From NCBI RefSeq assembly GCF_002021565.1, contig NZ_MSZX01000001.1, forward strand, positions 27 through 64,026: 64,000 nucleotides of DNA, given 5' to 3'. Shown piece after piece: positions 54,283-62,771 of this stretch. The stretch is from Paenibacillus selenitireducens. Its GTDB lineage: Bacteria; Bacillota; Bacilli; Paenibacillales; Paenibacillaceae. Positions within the stretch are counted from its first letter, which is position 1; each line of letters opens with the position of its first letter. Position numbers and translations under genes: made by a program. The notes under the pieces are model-generated. The model had not been told where the DNA came from and ran no database searches. It saw nothing but the letters and a program-made list of their open reading frames with translations.

Positions 54283-55383
54283 TTGAAATTGCGCTTATTG
54301 CCTATTCAGTTTTGTCAACCTGGAATGAAACTTGGTAAAAAGATTTATAATGAAGAGGGTCTTGTCCTATTATCTGAGCATGCGGAATTAACCCAATCTA
54401 TTATTCTGCGATTAGATCAACTTGGTCTAAAGTATGTGTATATAGAAGATTCTCGTACGGATGATGTTTTAATTCCTGAGTTAATAACCGAAAAAACGCA
54501 ACGCGAATCCATTCAAGAAATTCGAACGAATTTTCGGGTTTTGATGGATAAGCCATTTACCGAGAAACAGTCGGCATACCCTAGCTTAGGTAAAAATTTT
54601 CGCAAAGTGATTACGAATCTCATCGATGAACTCAGCGGTCATGAAGATGCGATGATTATGCTGTCGGATCTGCATACAACTGATTTTTATCTCTATCGGC
54701 ATTCGTTAAATGTCTGTATTTATACGGTGATGATGGGTCTATCTAAGGGTTACAATGCCGAGGAATTGATGACGATTTCGTTGGGCGCCTTACTCCATGA
54801 TATCGGGAAAACACAGGTACCGTTGGAAATCTTGCAGAAGCCCGGCCAGCTGACGGACGAGGAATTTAGTAAGATTAAAATGCATTCGGAATTAGGATAT
54901 AAAATGCTTAAAGATGAACCTAATATTCCATTATTAGCAGCGCATTGCGCATTCCAGCATCATGAGCGCGTCGATGGAACGGGATACCCGAGAGGCATCA
55001 AAGGGTCAGAGATTCACGAGTATTCCAGAATCATAGGCATTGTAGATTCCTATGATGCGATGACGAGTCATCGTGTATATCGACCGGCATTGATGCCGCA
55101 TCAAGCGCTGGAGATTTTATATACGGGTTCAGGAACGCTGTATGAGCAAGGCTTGTTAGAATTGTTCCGGGATCGAATTGCCATCTATCCGATCGGCATC
55201 ACCGTCAAATTAAACACAGGGGAAATCGGCGTTGTCGTGGACTTGAACGCCATGGCTCCACAACGTCCTATTATTCGTGTGCTATATGGTCCAGATGGGG
55301 AAGAGTTGAAATCCATCTATGAAATTGATTTATCCGTCCGACTCAATGTGATTATTGTAGCCGTACTAACGGGTGGCAGTTGA
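54283..55383 (+). CDS. HD-GYP domain phosphodiesterase
   Basis: This 366-residue protein has an N-terminal segment (LPIQFCQPGMKLGKKIYNEE), then the HD-GYP catalytic domain with LGALLHDIGKTQVPLEILQK and FQHHERVDGTGYPRGIKGSE, followed by SYDAMTSHRVYRPALM and a small C-terminal strand unit (GITVKLNTGEIGVVVDLNAM). It should hydrolyse c-di-GMP. The start is TTG, with AGGGG a few bases upstream. It is a diverged paralogue of the other HD-GYP gene. Confidence 0.88.
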   Translation: MKLRLLPIQFCQPGMKLGKKIYNEEGLVLLSEHAELTQSIILRLDQLGLKYVYIEDSRTDDVLIPELITEKTQRESIQEIRTNFRVLMDKPFTEKQSAYPSLGKNFRKVITNLIDELSGHEDAMIMLSDLHTTDFYLYRHSLNVCIYTVMMGLSKGYNAEELMTISLGALLHDIGKTQVPLEILQKPGQLTDEEFSKIKMHSELGYKMLKDEPNIPLLAAHCAFQHHERVDGTGYPRGIKGSEIHEYSRIIGIVDSYDAMTSHRVYRPALMPHQALEILYTGSGTLYEQGLLELFRDRIAIYPIGITVKLNTGEIGVVVDLNAMAPQRPIIRVLYGPDGEELKSIYEIDLSVRLNVIIVAVLTGGS

Positions 55384-55430
55384 GTACCTTCTTCCAATCA
55401 AGTAAAATGTTCTTATACATAACCGCTTGT

Positions 55431-55459
55431 AAAACCTGGGCACTTGACCAGGTTTTTTT
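55431..55459 (+). terminator. Intrinsic terminator
   Basis: AAAACCTGG/CCAGGTTTT hairpin with seven T, 50 bp after the HD-GYP gene. Confidence 0.85.
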
Positions 55460-55535
55460 AGATGTCTGAACTGTTTTCTGCAACGAGCAAGATGCATATA
55501 CGTAATATTAACGACAATAGTAGGGGGAAACAGCA

Positions 55536-56681
55536 ATGCAATCTAATTCATCGTCTTCTATAGGAGATACAATTTCGTTACAACCGTTATCACCGGTTAA
55601 TGATCCATGGGATCCTATCCGATCCTTGCAACAATACGGAAAACATGTACTGACGAGCGTAGAGTTTACGATTACGAATCTATGTAATATGCGATGTGAA
55701 CACTGTGCCGTCGGAGATACATTAACCCTGATTGAACCGGACAAAATTCCATTGACGCAATTGTTAAAGCGATTGGACGAAGTGGAGCATTTGGAGACGA
55801 TCAGTATCACGGGCGGAGAGCCTTCCTTCCATATGAAAACGGTACATGATTATATCGTTCCATTGCTCAAGTATGCACGCGAGCGTGGAGTCCGTTCACA
55901 GATTAACTCGAATCTAACGCTGGATTACAAACGCTACGCGCCGCTTTTACCTTATTTGGACGTCATGCATATTTCATTTAACTATGTTAAACCGGAAGAT
56001 TTTCATGAGGTAGGATTTAAGCATTCAGGGCATGCTGTAAGTCTTGAGGCAGCCACGAAGCTCTATGATCGGATGATTGAGAATACACGCCGACTGAGCT
56101 CAGAAGGCATGTTCATTTCTGCGGAGTCCATGATTAATTACCGGACCCACCGTAAGATGTCGGAGATTCATGAATTGATCGTGGATATGGGATGCTTAAG
56201 ACATGAGGTTCATCCGATGTATCCGTCCTCTTTTGCGGTTGATTTGCCGATGTTATCCCAAGACGAGATGAGAGCTTCGATTCATCAATTGCTGGATGTA
56301 CGCCATCAAGACATTTGGATGCTCTTCGGTACACTGCCATTCTATGCTTGCAACACCAATGAAGCGGATCAGCATTTGCTGCGCAGGCTTAGAACAGAGC
56401 CGAATGTAACGCTTCGTAATGATCCAGATGGGCGCAATCGAGTCAACGTCAATGCGTTCACAGGCGATGTATTTGTGACCGATTTTGCAGATATCCCTTC
56501 GTTTGGTAATATTGAGAAAGAACCACTGGATCAAATATTCGATCGTTGGTTATCAGAGCATCCATTGAATCAACGAATCAATTGCCATTGCAGCAGCGTG
56601 AGTTGCTGTGGACCGAATTTACTTGTAGCAGATATGTATTATAAGAATGAGGATTTCAAAACTAGAAAAGCCATCATCTAG
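55536..56681 (+). CDS. yfkAB: Radical SAM protein YfkAB
   Basis: This 381-residue radical SAM protein has the cluster motif CNMRCEHC in TITNLCNMRCEHCAVGDTL, GGEPSF behind it, and a C-terminal Cys-rich region (CHCSSVSCCGPN) that may hold another cluster. The pattern matches YfkAB, which is a split gene in some Bacillus strains and is fused here. The substrate is unknown. AGTAGGGGG precedes the ATG. Confidence 0.9.
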   Translation: MQSNSSSSIGDTISLQPLSPVNDPWDPIRSLQQYGKHVLTSVEFTITNLCNMRCEHCAVGDTLTLIEPDKIPLTQLLKRLDEVEHLETISITGGEPSFHMKTVHDYIVPLLKYARERGVRSQINSNLTLDYKRYAPLLPYLDVMHISFNYVKPEDFHEVGFKHSGHAVSLEAATKLYDRMIENTRRLSSEGMFISAESMINYRTHRKMSEIHELIVDMGCLRHEVHPMYPSSFAVDLPMLSQDEMRASIHQLLDVRHQDIWMLFGTLPFYACNTNEADQHLLRRLRTEPNVTLRNDPDGRNRVNVNAFTGDVFVTDFADIPSFGNIEKEPLDQIFDRWLSEHPLNQRINCHCSSVSCCGPNLLVADMYYKNEDFKTRKAII

Positions 56682-56707
56682 ATTCAAAACTGAAGAGGTG
56701 TTCGCAG

Positions 56708-58036
56708 GTGTCCCATTTCGATCCCGGGCAGATTGTTCTCAATCTGGCTCTTGTCCTTGTTTTAGTGTTATTAAATGGTCTATTCGTCGCCGCTGAGTTT
56801 GCCCTTGTTAAGGTAAGGCAGACCCGATTGACCCAGCTTGCGAATGAAGGCAATAAGCGTGCCGAATTTGCATTAACAGTGAATCACAAATTGGATACAT
56901 ACTTATCCGCGACGCAGTTAGGGATTACGCTTGTCTCCCTCGGTTTGGGTTGGGTAGGTGAGCCAGCTGTATCGCATTTAATCGTTGAGCCTTTCCTGGC
57001 TTGGATTGGTGTTACCGATCCTACCCTGACGAGTACGATTGGATTTGTCGTAGCCTTCTCGATCATCACCTTCTTACATATCGTTCTGGGTGAATTGGCT
57101 CCCAAAACATTGGCGATTCAAAAGGCTGAACAAACTTCCTTATGGTTATCGGCGCCATTGCTGGTCTTCTATAAAATCTTTATGCCGGCCATCTGGGTGC
57201 TAAATTCGGCTGCAAATGGGCTATTGAAGCTGTTCGGCATGGAGCCTGCTTCCGATCATGAATTAGCACATACCGAGGAAGAAATTCGGATTCTGGTGAG
57301 CCAGAGTGCGAAAAGCGGGTTCATTGATAAAGACGAAATGAAGCTTATGGATAACATCTTTGATTTCTCAGATCGGTTGGCTCGGGAAGTGATGCTTCCT
57401 CGTACAGATATGCAATGTCTATATACGACGCATTCCCTCGCGGATAATATGGCGATTGTCTATACTACGAAGCATACGCGGTATCCGATGGCGGTAGAGG
57501 ATAAGGATCAAATTATTGGATTTGTACATATTTCAGACCTGTTCATGACACCGCCAGAGTCCGAAGAGGACATGCGTGCTTTAATTCGTCCGATTCTAAG
57601 TGTCCCAGAGTCCATGGAAGTCAGCCACGTGTTGCGTTTGATGCAGAAGAACCGAGCACAAATCGCGCTTGTTGTGGATGAATACGGCGGTACCGCAGGG
57701 ATGCTGACGACAGAAGAAATATTGGAGGAAATCGTCGGAGAAATTCAGGATGAATTTGATATCGATGAGCGTCCGAATGTAGAGATCATGGATGGCGTGA
57801 AGTCTGTCGATGGGCGTATGCTGCTTGAAGATGTGAATGACATCCTAGGGATTACGATCGAGGATGATGAGGTCGATTCCATTGGCGGTTGGCTCTTTAA
57901 GCAATTGGAAGGCGAAGTTGTCAAAGGGAAGAAGATTCAGATTGAATCGGTCTGGTTTGAAGTCGCTGAAGTGGATCGATTGCGGGTGACGCGGGTTCAC
58001 ATTTATAGGCAGAAAGATGGATCTGCGCCAAGTTAG
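56708..58036 (+). CDS. CNNM/hemolysin-family membrane protein with CBS domains
   Basis: This 442-residue protein has a DUF21/CNNM membrane domain (LNGLFVAAEFALVKVRQTRL, IVLGELAPKTLAIQKAEQTS), a CBS pair (VMLPRTDMQCLYTTHSLADN, KNRAQIALVVDEYGGTAGML) and a C-terminal CorC_HlyC domain. Related Bacillus proteins (YhdP, YugS, MpfA) are linked to magnesium efflux. GTG start behind GAAGAGGTG. Transport specificity is inferred from family only. Confidence 0.9.
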   Translation: MSHFDPGQIVLNLALVLVLVLLNGLFVAAEFALVKVRQTRLTQLANEGNKRAEFALTVNHKLDTYLSATQLGITLVSLGLGWVGEPAVSHLIVEPFLAWIGVTDPTLTSTIGFVVAFSIITFLHIVLGELAPKTLAIQKAEQTSLWLSAPLLVFYKIFMPAIWVLNSAANGLLKLFGMEPASDHELAHTEEEIRILVSQSAKSGFIDKDEMKLMDNIFDFSDRLAREVMLPRTDMQCLYTTHSLADNMAIVYTTKHTRYPMAVEDKDQIIGFVHISDLFMTPPESEEDMRALIRPILSVPESMEVSHVLRLMQKNRAQIALVVDEYGGTAGMLTTEEILEEIVGEIQDEFDIDERPNVEIMDGVKSVDGRMLLEDVNDILGITIEDDEVDSIGGWLFKQLEGEVVKGKKIQIESVWFEVAEVDRLRVTRVHIYRQKDGSAPS

Positions 58037-58095
58037 ATGAGAGGCCCATTCTTACTGGCCTTTTATGAAGTTTGAATAAAAGATGAAGTTTGTAG

Positions 58096-58131
58096 AATCC
58101 GTTCAAGTTTTGGCTTGGACGGATTTTTTTT
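58096..58131 (+). terminator. Intrinsic terminator
   Basis: AATCCGTTCAAG / CTTGGACGGATT hairpin followed by a T-run, between the CNNM gene and cotJ. Confidence 0.88.
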
Positions 58132-58157
58132 GTTGTTCAGATGGACTAGGCTCCAGT

Positions 58158-58165
58158 CATAAAGT
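58158..58165 (+). promoter_or_regulatory. Candidate sigmaE -10 element of cotJ
   Basis: CATAAAGT fits the CATAnnnT pattern of mother-cell promoters and lies 34 bp before cotJA. The cotJ operon of Bacillus subtilis is sigmaE-controlled. No convincing -35 was identified. Confidence 0.35.
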
Positions 58166-58198
58166 AATAGAAGGTCTAGAAGAAGGAGGCGTTAATGG

Positions 58199-58426
58199 AT
58201 GAATGATCAAGAGCGTACATGGATTCCTTATATCGGTCCATACGATCCTTGTCCACCGATTCGAGTAAAAACCTATGTCGTGCCGCCGAATCAGTATATC
58301 GTGTTTCAACCGTTAGACTTACCACAGTTCTCACTACAAGAAGCTTTAAGATATGGCACGTTGTGGCCGGCATTGTTCAGTCCTTATGAATCCAAAAATC
58401 TGCGTAGAGGAGGGAGAACTCTGTGA
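58199..58426 (+). CDS. cotJA: Spore coat-associated protein CotJA
   Basis: This 75-residue protein contains TYVVPPNQYIVFQPLDLPQF and SLQEALRYGTLWPALFSPYE, diagnostic of CotJA. It is a polypeptide of the inner spore coat needed with CotJC. GAAGGAGGCG precedes the ATG; the stop overlaps cotJB by 4 bp. Confidence 0.93.
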   Translation: MNDQERTWIPYIGPYDPCPPIRVKTYVVPPNQYIVFQPLDLPQFSLQEALRYGTLWPALFSPYESKNLRRGGRTL

Positions 58427-58698
58427 GCGAAGCGAATACAAAGCCGATTGATGCACAGTATTACAAATTGCTCGAAGAGCTGCAAATGGTTGATTTCGGT
58501 TTGTTAGAGCTTTCGTTATATCTAAATACCCATCCGAACGATATGAAGGCGATTCAGCAGTTGAATCAATGGTCGGAACAACGCCATAAGATCGCTCAAC
58601 AATATGAATTGGATTATGGTCCGCTGCTGCAATTCGGTCATAGCTATTCGAAGTTTCCTTGGCAGTGGATTGAGAGTCCATGGCCTTGGCAGGTGTAA
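58423..58698 (+). CDS. cotJB: Spore coat protein CotJB
   Basis: This 91-residue protein contains YYKLLEELQMVDFGLLELSL, YLNTHPNDMKAIQQLNQWSE and a Trp/Pro-rich tail (PWQWIESPWPWQV), as in CotJB. It is the middle gene of the cotJABC spore operon. GTG start inside the end of cotJA, with GAGGAGGG upstream. Confidence 0.93.
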   Translation: MSEANTKPIDAQYYKLLEELQMVDFGLLELSLYLNTHPNDMKAIQQLNQWSEQRHKIAQQYELDYGPLLQFGHSYSKFPWQWIESPWPWQV

Positions 58699-58736
58699 CG
58701 TCGTGCAATGCAAAATGAAGGGAGGCTGTACACGGC

Positions 58737-59306
58737 ATGTGGTTATATGAGAAAAAGTTGCAATATCCTGTACGCGTAAGTAAATGCGATCCACGTATGG
58801 CAAAACTCCTGCTAGAACAATATGGGGGTGCTGATGGTGAATTAGCGGCTGCATTACGATACTTAAATCAGCGTTATTCGATACCAGATAAGGTTATCGG
58901 GTTACTTACGGATATCGGGACGGAAGAATTTGCCCACCTGGAAATGATTGCCACCATGGTCTATAAGCTGACAAAAGATGCAACCATCGAGCAGATAAAG
59001 GCGGCCGGGCTTTCTGAGATTTACGCACAGCATGATCGAGCACTCTTCTATACCAATGCTGGGGGAGTTCCTTTTACAGCGGCCTATATTCAAGCGAAAG
59101 GTGATCCACTCGCCGACCTTTATGAAGATATTGCCGCAGAAGAAAAGGCTCGCGCGACCTACCAATGGCTGATTGACTTAACCGATGATGTAGATCTGCA
59201 GGATAGCCTGAAATTTTTAAGGGAGCGGGAAATTGTACATTCCCTCCGTTTCCGCGAAGCTGTGGAGATTATTAAGGCAGACTGGAATACGAAAAAAGTG
59301 TATTAA
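58737..59306 (+). CDS. cotJC: Spore coat protein CotJC (manganese catalase family)
   Basis: This 189-residue ferritin-like four-helix protein contains DPRMAKLLLEQYGGADGELA, DIGTEEFAHLEMIATMVYKL and DLYEDIAAEEKARATYQWLI, holding the Glu/His dimetal ligands of manganese catalases. It is a spore coat enzyme expected to break down hydrogen peroxide. GAAGGGAGG precedes the ATG; a terminator follows. Confidence 0.95.
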   Translation: MWLYEKKLQYPVRVSKCDPRMAKLLLEQYGGADGELAAALRYLNQRYSIPDKVIGLLTDIGTEEFAHLEMIATMVYKLTKDATIEQIKAAGLSEIYAQHDRALFYTNAGGVPFTAAYIQAKGDPLADLYEDIAAEEKARATYQWLIDLTDDVDLQDSLKFLREREIVHSLRFREAVEIIKADWNTKKVY

Positions 59307-59316
59307 GTAAGGATTA

Positions 59317-59346
59317 GGGGACCATAGGGAATGGTTCCCTTTTTTT
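59317..59346 (+). terminator. Intrinsic terminator
   Basis: GGGACCAT/ATGGTTCCC hairpin followed by seven T, after cotJC. Confidence 0.85.
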
Positions 59347-59420
59347 CTGCCAAAAAATAAATATTATGGTTAAATTACATACTTGCAAAACATAATAAGA
59401 TTCGATATATTAATTGACAT

Positions 59421-59433
59421 ATCAATCATTGAT
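59421..59433. promoter_or_regulatory. Palindrome before the MarR gene
   Basis: ATCAATCATTGAT is a perfect 13-bp palindrome about 40 bp upstream of the MarR start, with further ATCAAT/TTGA words on both sides. It is a typical shape for a MarR autoregulatory operator. Confidence 0.55.
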
Positions 59434-59473
59434 AGATCAATGGATTGCACATTTAATGTTAAAGGAGGTCCCT

Positions 59474-59902
59474 ATTACGAATACACATCAAGAACAAGCC
59501 ACGTTATTGTCTAGCATGCACATGCTCAACAAGCAGATTAGCGCGAAATTTGAAAAGTGTACGGGCATTGGCCAATCGCGTTTAGGCATTCTACATTATC
59601 TGTATCAAGTCGAGGAAATGAGTCAGACGACGTTGCAGAAGGAAGTGAACATTGATCATGCGGCGATTACCCGCCATCTGAAACAGTTAGAGGCTTCAGG
59701 CATGGTGGCACGCCGCAAAAGTGCGGAGGATAACCGTGTAACGCTTGTCTGTCTCACAGAAGAGGGACGCTCTAAGATTTTACACTACCAGAATGAAAAA
59801 GATCATTTCATCCAACAGATGCTTTCAGGCTTCAGCAAGGACGAGCTTAACCTTCTTGCGGACATGGTTGAACGGATGAATCAGAATATCAGTCGTTTCT
59901 AA
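59474..59902 (+). CDS. MarR-family regulator
   Basis: The protein has about 142 residues. A winged helix (EEMSQTTLQKEVNIDHAAIT, RHLKQLEASGMVARRKSAED) is flanked by dimer helices, and EDNRVTLVCLTEEGRSKI forms the wing. It probably represses the nitroreductase operon it heads. The ribosome site AAAGGAGG (59461-59468) points to ATT at 59474 as start, giving the natural N-terminus TNTHQEQATL; the ATG at 59456 lies before that site and TTG at 59414 lies in front of the palindrome. ATT starts are rare and usually imply low translation. Confidence 0.85.
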   Translation: MTNTHQEQATLLSSMHMLNKQISAKFEKCTGIGQSRLGILHYLYQVEEMSQTTLQKEVNIDHAAITRHLKQLEASGMVARRKSAEDNRVTLVCLTEEGRSKILHYQNEKDHFIQQMLSGFSKDELNLLADMVERMNQNISRF

Positions 59903-59935
59903 TTACATCGAAGAATGACAACAAGGAGAATACAC

Positions 59936-60574
59936 ATGACAACGACAACAAAAATGAATGATTTCACAGAAATTATTACTGGACGGCGTTCGATTCGCCA
60001 ATACGACCCGACCGTTAAAATCAGCCGCGAAGAGATGACAGAAATTTTAACGGAAACAACGCTTGCGCCATCTTCGGTGAACATGCAGCCATGGCGGTTC
60101 CTCGTGATTGAAAGCGAAGAAGGAAAAGCTACCCTCGCGCCGCTTGCACGATTCAATCAGCAACAGGTAGAGACTTCTGCGGCGGTCATTGCTGTATTCG
60201 GAGATTTGAAAAACTTTGAGTATGGCGAACAGATCTACAGTGAGGCGGTTGAACTTGGGTACATGCCGCAAGAAGTGAAAGAGAAGCAAATGGCTGCATT
60301 GACGGGATATTTCAATCAGATAGATCCTCGGGATATGAAGGATGTTGTTCTCATCGATGCCGCACTTGCTTCCATGCAATTGATGCTTGTTGCTCGGGAG
60401 CATGGCTATGATACGAACCCGATCGGCGGTTTTGAGAAAGATAAGATCGCTGAGGCTTTTGGATTGAACAAAGATCGTTACGTTCCCGTGATGCTTATTT
60501 CGATTGGAAAAGCTGCGGTTGAAGGTTACAAATCCGTTCGTCTTCCGATCGAACAAGTCGCGCAATGGAAATAA
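59936..60574 (+). CDS. Nitroreductase family protein
   Basis: The protein has about 212 residues. The FMN-binding word EIITGRRSIRQYDPTVKISR and LAPSSVNMQPWRFLVIESEE are typical; later MQLMLVAREHGYDTNPIGGF contacts flavin. It reduces quinones or nitro compounds with NAD(P)H. AAGGAG precedes the ATG at 59936. It follows the MarR gene by 33 bp, as in quinone- and oxidant-responsive operons. Confidence 0.88.
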   Translation: MTTTTKMNDFTEIITGRRSIRQYDPTVKISREEMTEILTETTLAPSSVNMQPWRFLVIESEEGKATLAPLARFNQQQVETSAAVIAVFGDLKNFEYGEQIYSEAVELGYMPQEVKEKQMAALTGYFNQIDPRDMKDVVLIDAALASMQLMLVAREHGYDTNPIGGFEKDKIAEAFGLNKDRYVPVMLISIGKAAVEGYKSVRLPIEQVAQWK

Positions 60575-60613
60575 CCATATAACTTGATGAAAGTAAAGGA
60601 GATGAAGGATTCC

Positions 60614-60910
60614 ATGATTATCATTCATGCCGTATTCCATATTCATGCAGAGCGCCAACAAGCATTTTTAGAGGAAATTCAACCATTAATTGCAGCTTCA
60701 AGAGCAGAGGGCGGTAACGTGTCTTATGACTTGCTTCAAGATACGGAACAGGACCATGTATTCCGGATGGTTGAAATTTGGCAGGACGAGCAAGCAGTGG
60801 CGAGCCACAACAGCAGTGATCATTTCACAGGTTTCGTCGCGAAGGCAAGCCGCTTTTTGACAGCGCCGTTAGAGGTCAAAGCGTATCAAGCCGAAGCATT
60901 AAAGGCATAG
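60614..60910 (+). CDS. Antibiotic biosynthesis monooxygenase-like (quinol monooxygenase) protein
   Basis: The protein has about 98 residues of the ABM dimeric alpha-beta barrel: MIIIHAVFHIHAERQQAFLE, EGGNVSYDLLQDTEQDHVFR, MVEIWQDEQAVASHNSSDHF. YgiN-like members oxidise quinols without cofactor. It is the third gene of the MarR-nitroreductase set, consistent with quinone detoxification. ATG 60614 follows GAAGG; 60602 is an alternative. Confidence 0.82.
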   Translation: MIIIHAVFHIHAERQQAFLEEIQPLIAASRAEGGNVSYDLLQDTEQDHVFRMVEIWQDEQAVASHNSSDHFTGFVAKASRFLTAPLEVKAYQAEALKA

Positions 60911-60942
60911 CATATACGTTCAGAATGATCAGTAGAAGTAGA

Positions 60943-60985
60943 CAACCTTTGCTCGATCGCAGGTCGATCAGCAGAGGTTTTTTAT
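60943..60985 (+). terminator. Intrinsic terminator
   Basis: AACCT...TGCTCGATC / GATCAGCA...AGGTT hairpin followed by TTTTTT, after the monooxygenase gene. Confidence 0.75.
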
Positions 60986-61085
60986 TGCGTTCTGGTTGTA
61001 AAAAAATACCTGTAGTCAACCTCTGAAAATTATGGTAGAGTATATCAAGTCGGGTGATTAAACAACGACAATTGATAGCTAGCAT

Positions 61086-61160
61086 GGCCCGTTGGTCAAG
61101 GGGTTAAGACACCTCCCTTTCACGGAGGTAACAGGGGTTCGAATCCCCTACGGGTCACCA
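61086..61160 (+). tRNA. tRNA-Glu (anticodon TTC)
   Basis: 75 nt including encoded CCA. Acceptor GGCCCGT pairs with ACGGGTC; the anticodon arm is CCTCC-CTTTCAC-GGAGG with TTC, and the T-loop TTCGAAT is present. Confidence 0.95.
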
Positions 61161-61168
61161 TGAAATAT

Positions 61169-61243
61169 GCGGACGTGGCTCAGCGGTAGAGCATCGCCTT
61201 GCCAAGGCGAGGGTCGCGGGTTCGATTCCCGTCGTCCGCTCCA
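61169..61243 (+). tRNA. tRNA-Gly (anticodon GCC)
   Basis: 75 nt including encoded CCA. Acceptor GCGGACG pairs with CGTCCGC; the anticodon arm is TCGCC-TTGCCAA-GGCGA. Confidence 0.95.
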
Positions 61244-61254
61244 TAACTTCATAA

Positions 61255-61334
61255 GCCGGTGTGGCGGAATTGGCAGACGCGCGCGACTCAAAATCGTGAG
61301 GGAAACCGTGGGGGTTCGAGTCCCTTCACCGGCA
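61255..61334 (+). tRNA. tRNA-Leu (anticodon CAA)
   Basis: Acceptor GCCGGTG pairs with CACCGGC; the anticodon arm is CGCGA-CTCAAAA-TCGTG with CAA. The variable arm is short for a class II tRNA and CCA is not encoded. It is the last gene before the foreign segment. Confidence 0.88.
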
Positions 61335-61340
61335 TTACTA

Positions 61341-61390
61341 AAACAGGTTTATAAAATTGCTTTCGAGCAGTTTTATGAGCCTGTTTTTTT
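61341..61390 (+). terminator. Intrinsic terminator of the tRNA operon
   Basis: Long hairpin AAACAGG...TTGCT-TTCG-AGCAG...CCTGTTT followed by eight T. Confidence 0.88.
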
Positions 61391-61490
61391 TGTGTTCAAC
61401 ATAGTGCTTCCATATTCTTTGTGATAATGTATGTGGGATAGATTCAAGGGAGCTTATAGTAACAGAGACGCTTCGAAAGAGGGATGAGGC

Positions 61491-61954
61491 ATGCCAAATA
61501 TAATATTAATTGCTGATGATGAGGCAGATATCGTGAACCTGCTGCAGGAATATATTGAAATAAACGGTTATCAAGTGATGACGGCACGGAATGGAAGAGG
61601 TGAATGTTGATGCTGACATGATTATGTGGATATTTGAAAATATGCTCTCCAATGCAATCTGATTCGCAAACCACACAATTTCCGTCCGCTTTGAAATAGT
61701 AAAAGGAATGTTGGTCATTACATTCAGCGATGATGGGAGTGGTTTTTCAGACGATGATCTTGAGCAAGCAACCAAACCTTTTCATAAAAAGTAAAATCAT
61801 TGATAACGGTGTTCATTTTGGTTTATGACTTTATATTTGCAAAATATTTTCCGAGAAGCACGGTGGCGGGATTGAGCTTGCCAATAACGAGAATAACGGT
61901 GCACGTGTGACTGCAATGTTTCAAAGAACGGTAACAAAACCCTCTGATAATGAT
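61491..61954 (+). pseudogene. Two-component system wreck (response regulator fused to kinase remnants)
   Basis: The frame starts as a receiver domain (MPNIILIADDEADIVNLLQE, YIEINGYQVMTARNG) with a good ribosome site, then drops out of frame at 61600 into the end of a histidine kinase. The remnants are EVNVDADMIMWIFENMLSNA-stop-FANHTISV, SDDGSGFSDDDLEQATKPFH, and after further lesions HFGL-stop-LYICKIFSEKHGGG and IELANNENNGARVTAMF. N-box, G1 and G2 motifs are recognisable. A deletion removed the regulator's DNA-binding half and the kinase sensor; two nonsense codons and frameshifts followed. Confidence 0.85.
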
Positions 61955-62042
61955 TAAGTTGATAAATTGTAGAGATTTTTCCCTTATCCTTTCCTTGTAG
62001 CGTAAATGCAAGAGGGATATTTTTTTTGGAAAAATAACATGA

Positions 62043-62433
62043 AAGGAGCAAATTATTAATCTTGTGCCGTCTTTAAACGTGAGGGTGAATATTATTTTGC
62101 CGATTGGGCTGGACGGAAAGAAGGCGGATGTTGACTACATCGAAGATATATTACATACACTAGGTTTTCGAGAAAAGAACCAATCTTCCGACGACGTTGT
62201 CCGGCGGTCAGCAGCAGCGAGTTGCTATTGCCCGCGCCATTGTGTCAAGACCGACATTCGTGCTTGATAGGGAACCTGGACAGTCGTTCCAGCGAAGACG
62301 TTCATCTGCTACGTTTGTCTGTACAGAAGTACAATTAGACGTTAATTGTCGTTACGCATGATCATGAAGTCGCCGCATTGGCCGACCGAACGGTTCGGGT
62401 CGTTGACGGCTCGATCGCTGTGGAGGAATTACA
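62043..62433 (+). pseudogene. ABC transporter ATPase, decayed (peptide-resistance/immunity type)
   Basis: An N-terminal truncated frame VRVNIILPIGLDGKKADVDY, then [10 protein letters not shown], shifts frame at about 62185 into [28 protein letters not shown], remnants of NLDS, and near the end [20 protein letters not shown]. These are the signature, Walker B and H-loop of LolD/BceA-like ATPases of the bacitracin and lantibiotic resistance type. The Walker A half is gone and several frameshifts are present. Confidence 0.85.
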
Positions 62434-62588
62434 ATGAAGATTACAATTTCTAAGAAGAAGTTGCGCTAATTTTTGTGGAGTTAACCTACTTCCATTCCGA
62501 CGATCAGCGCCGGAAGCGGAAAGCCATTAACGAGTTAAATGCATATCATGTCCAATATAAGCACTTGACATCGGAACAATTACAATAG
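62434..62588 (+). pseudogene. Permease start and an unrelated gene tail
   Basis: ATG at 62434 begins MKITISKKKLR and stops at once, the typical start of a permease gene following such an ATPase. Behind it an open tail without a start (FVELTYFHSDDQRRKRKAIN, ELNAYHVQYKHLTSEQLQ, stop at 62588) belongs to some other protein. This is a deletion scar. Confidence 0.5.
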
Positions 62589-62771
62589 ATAACCTCCAAT
62601 CAAAGCAAAAAGTAAATGTTGTATAAATTTATATAAATTGGATACATTTCATAAAAAAATAATATAATCCAATAAATGTAATTATCAATGATAGATTTCA
62701 TATAATAAATTCATATTCTGTATTATTATGGGTTTACAAGGAACCCATATAAATCAATGGAGCTGAAACCT

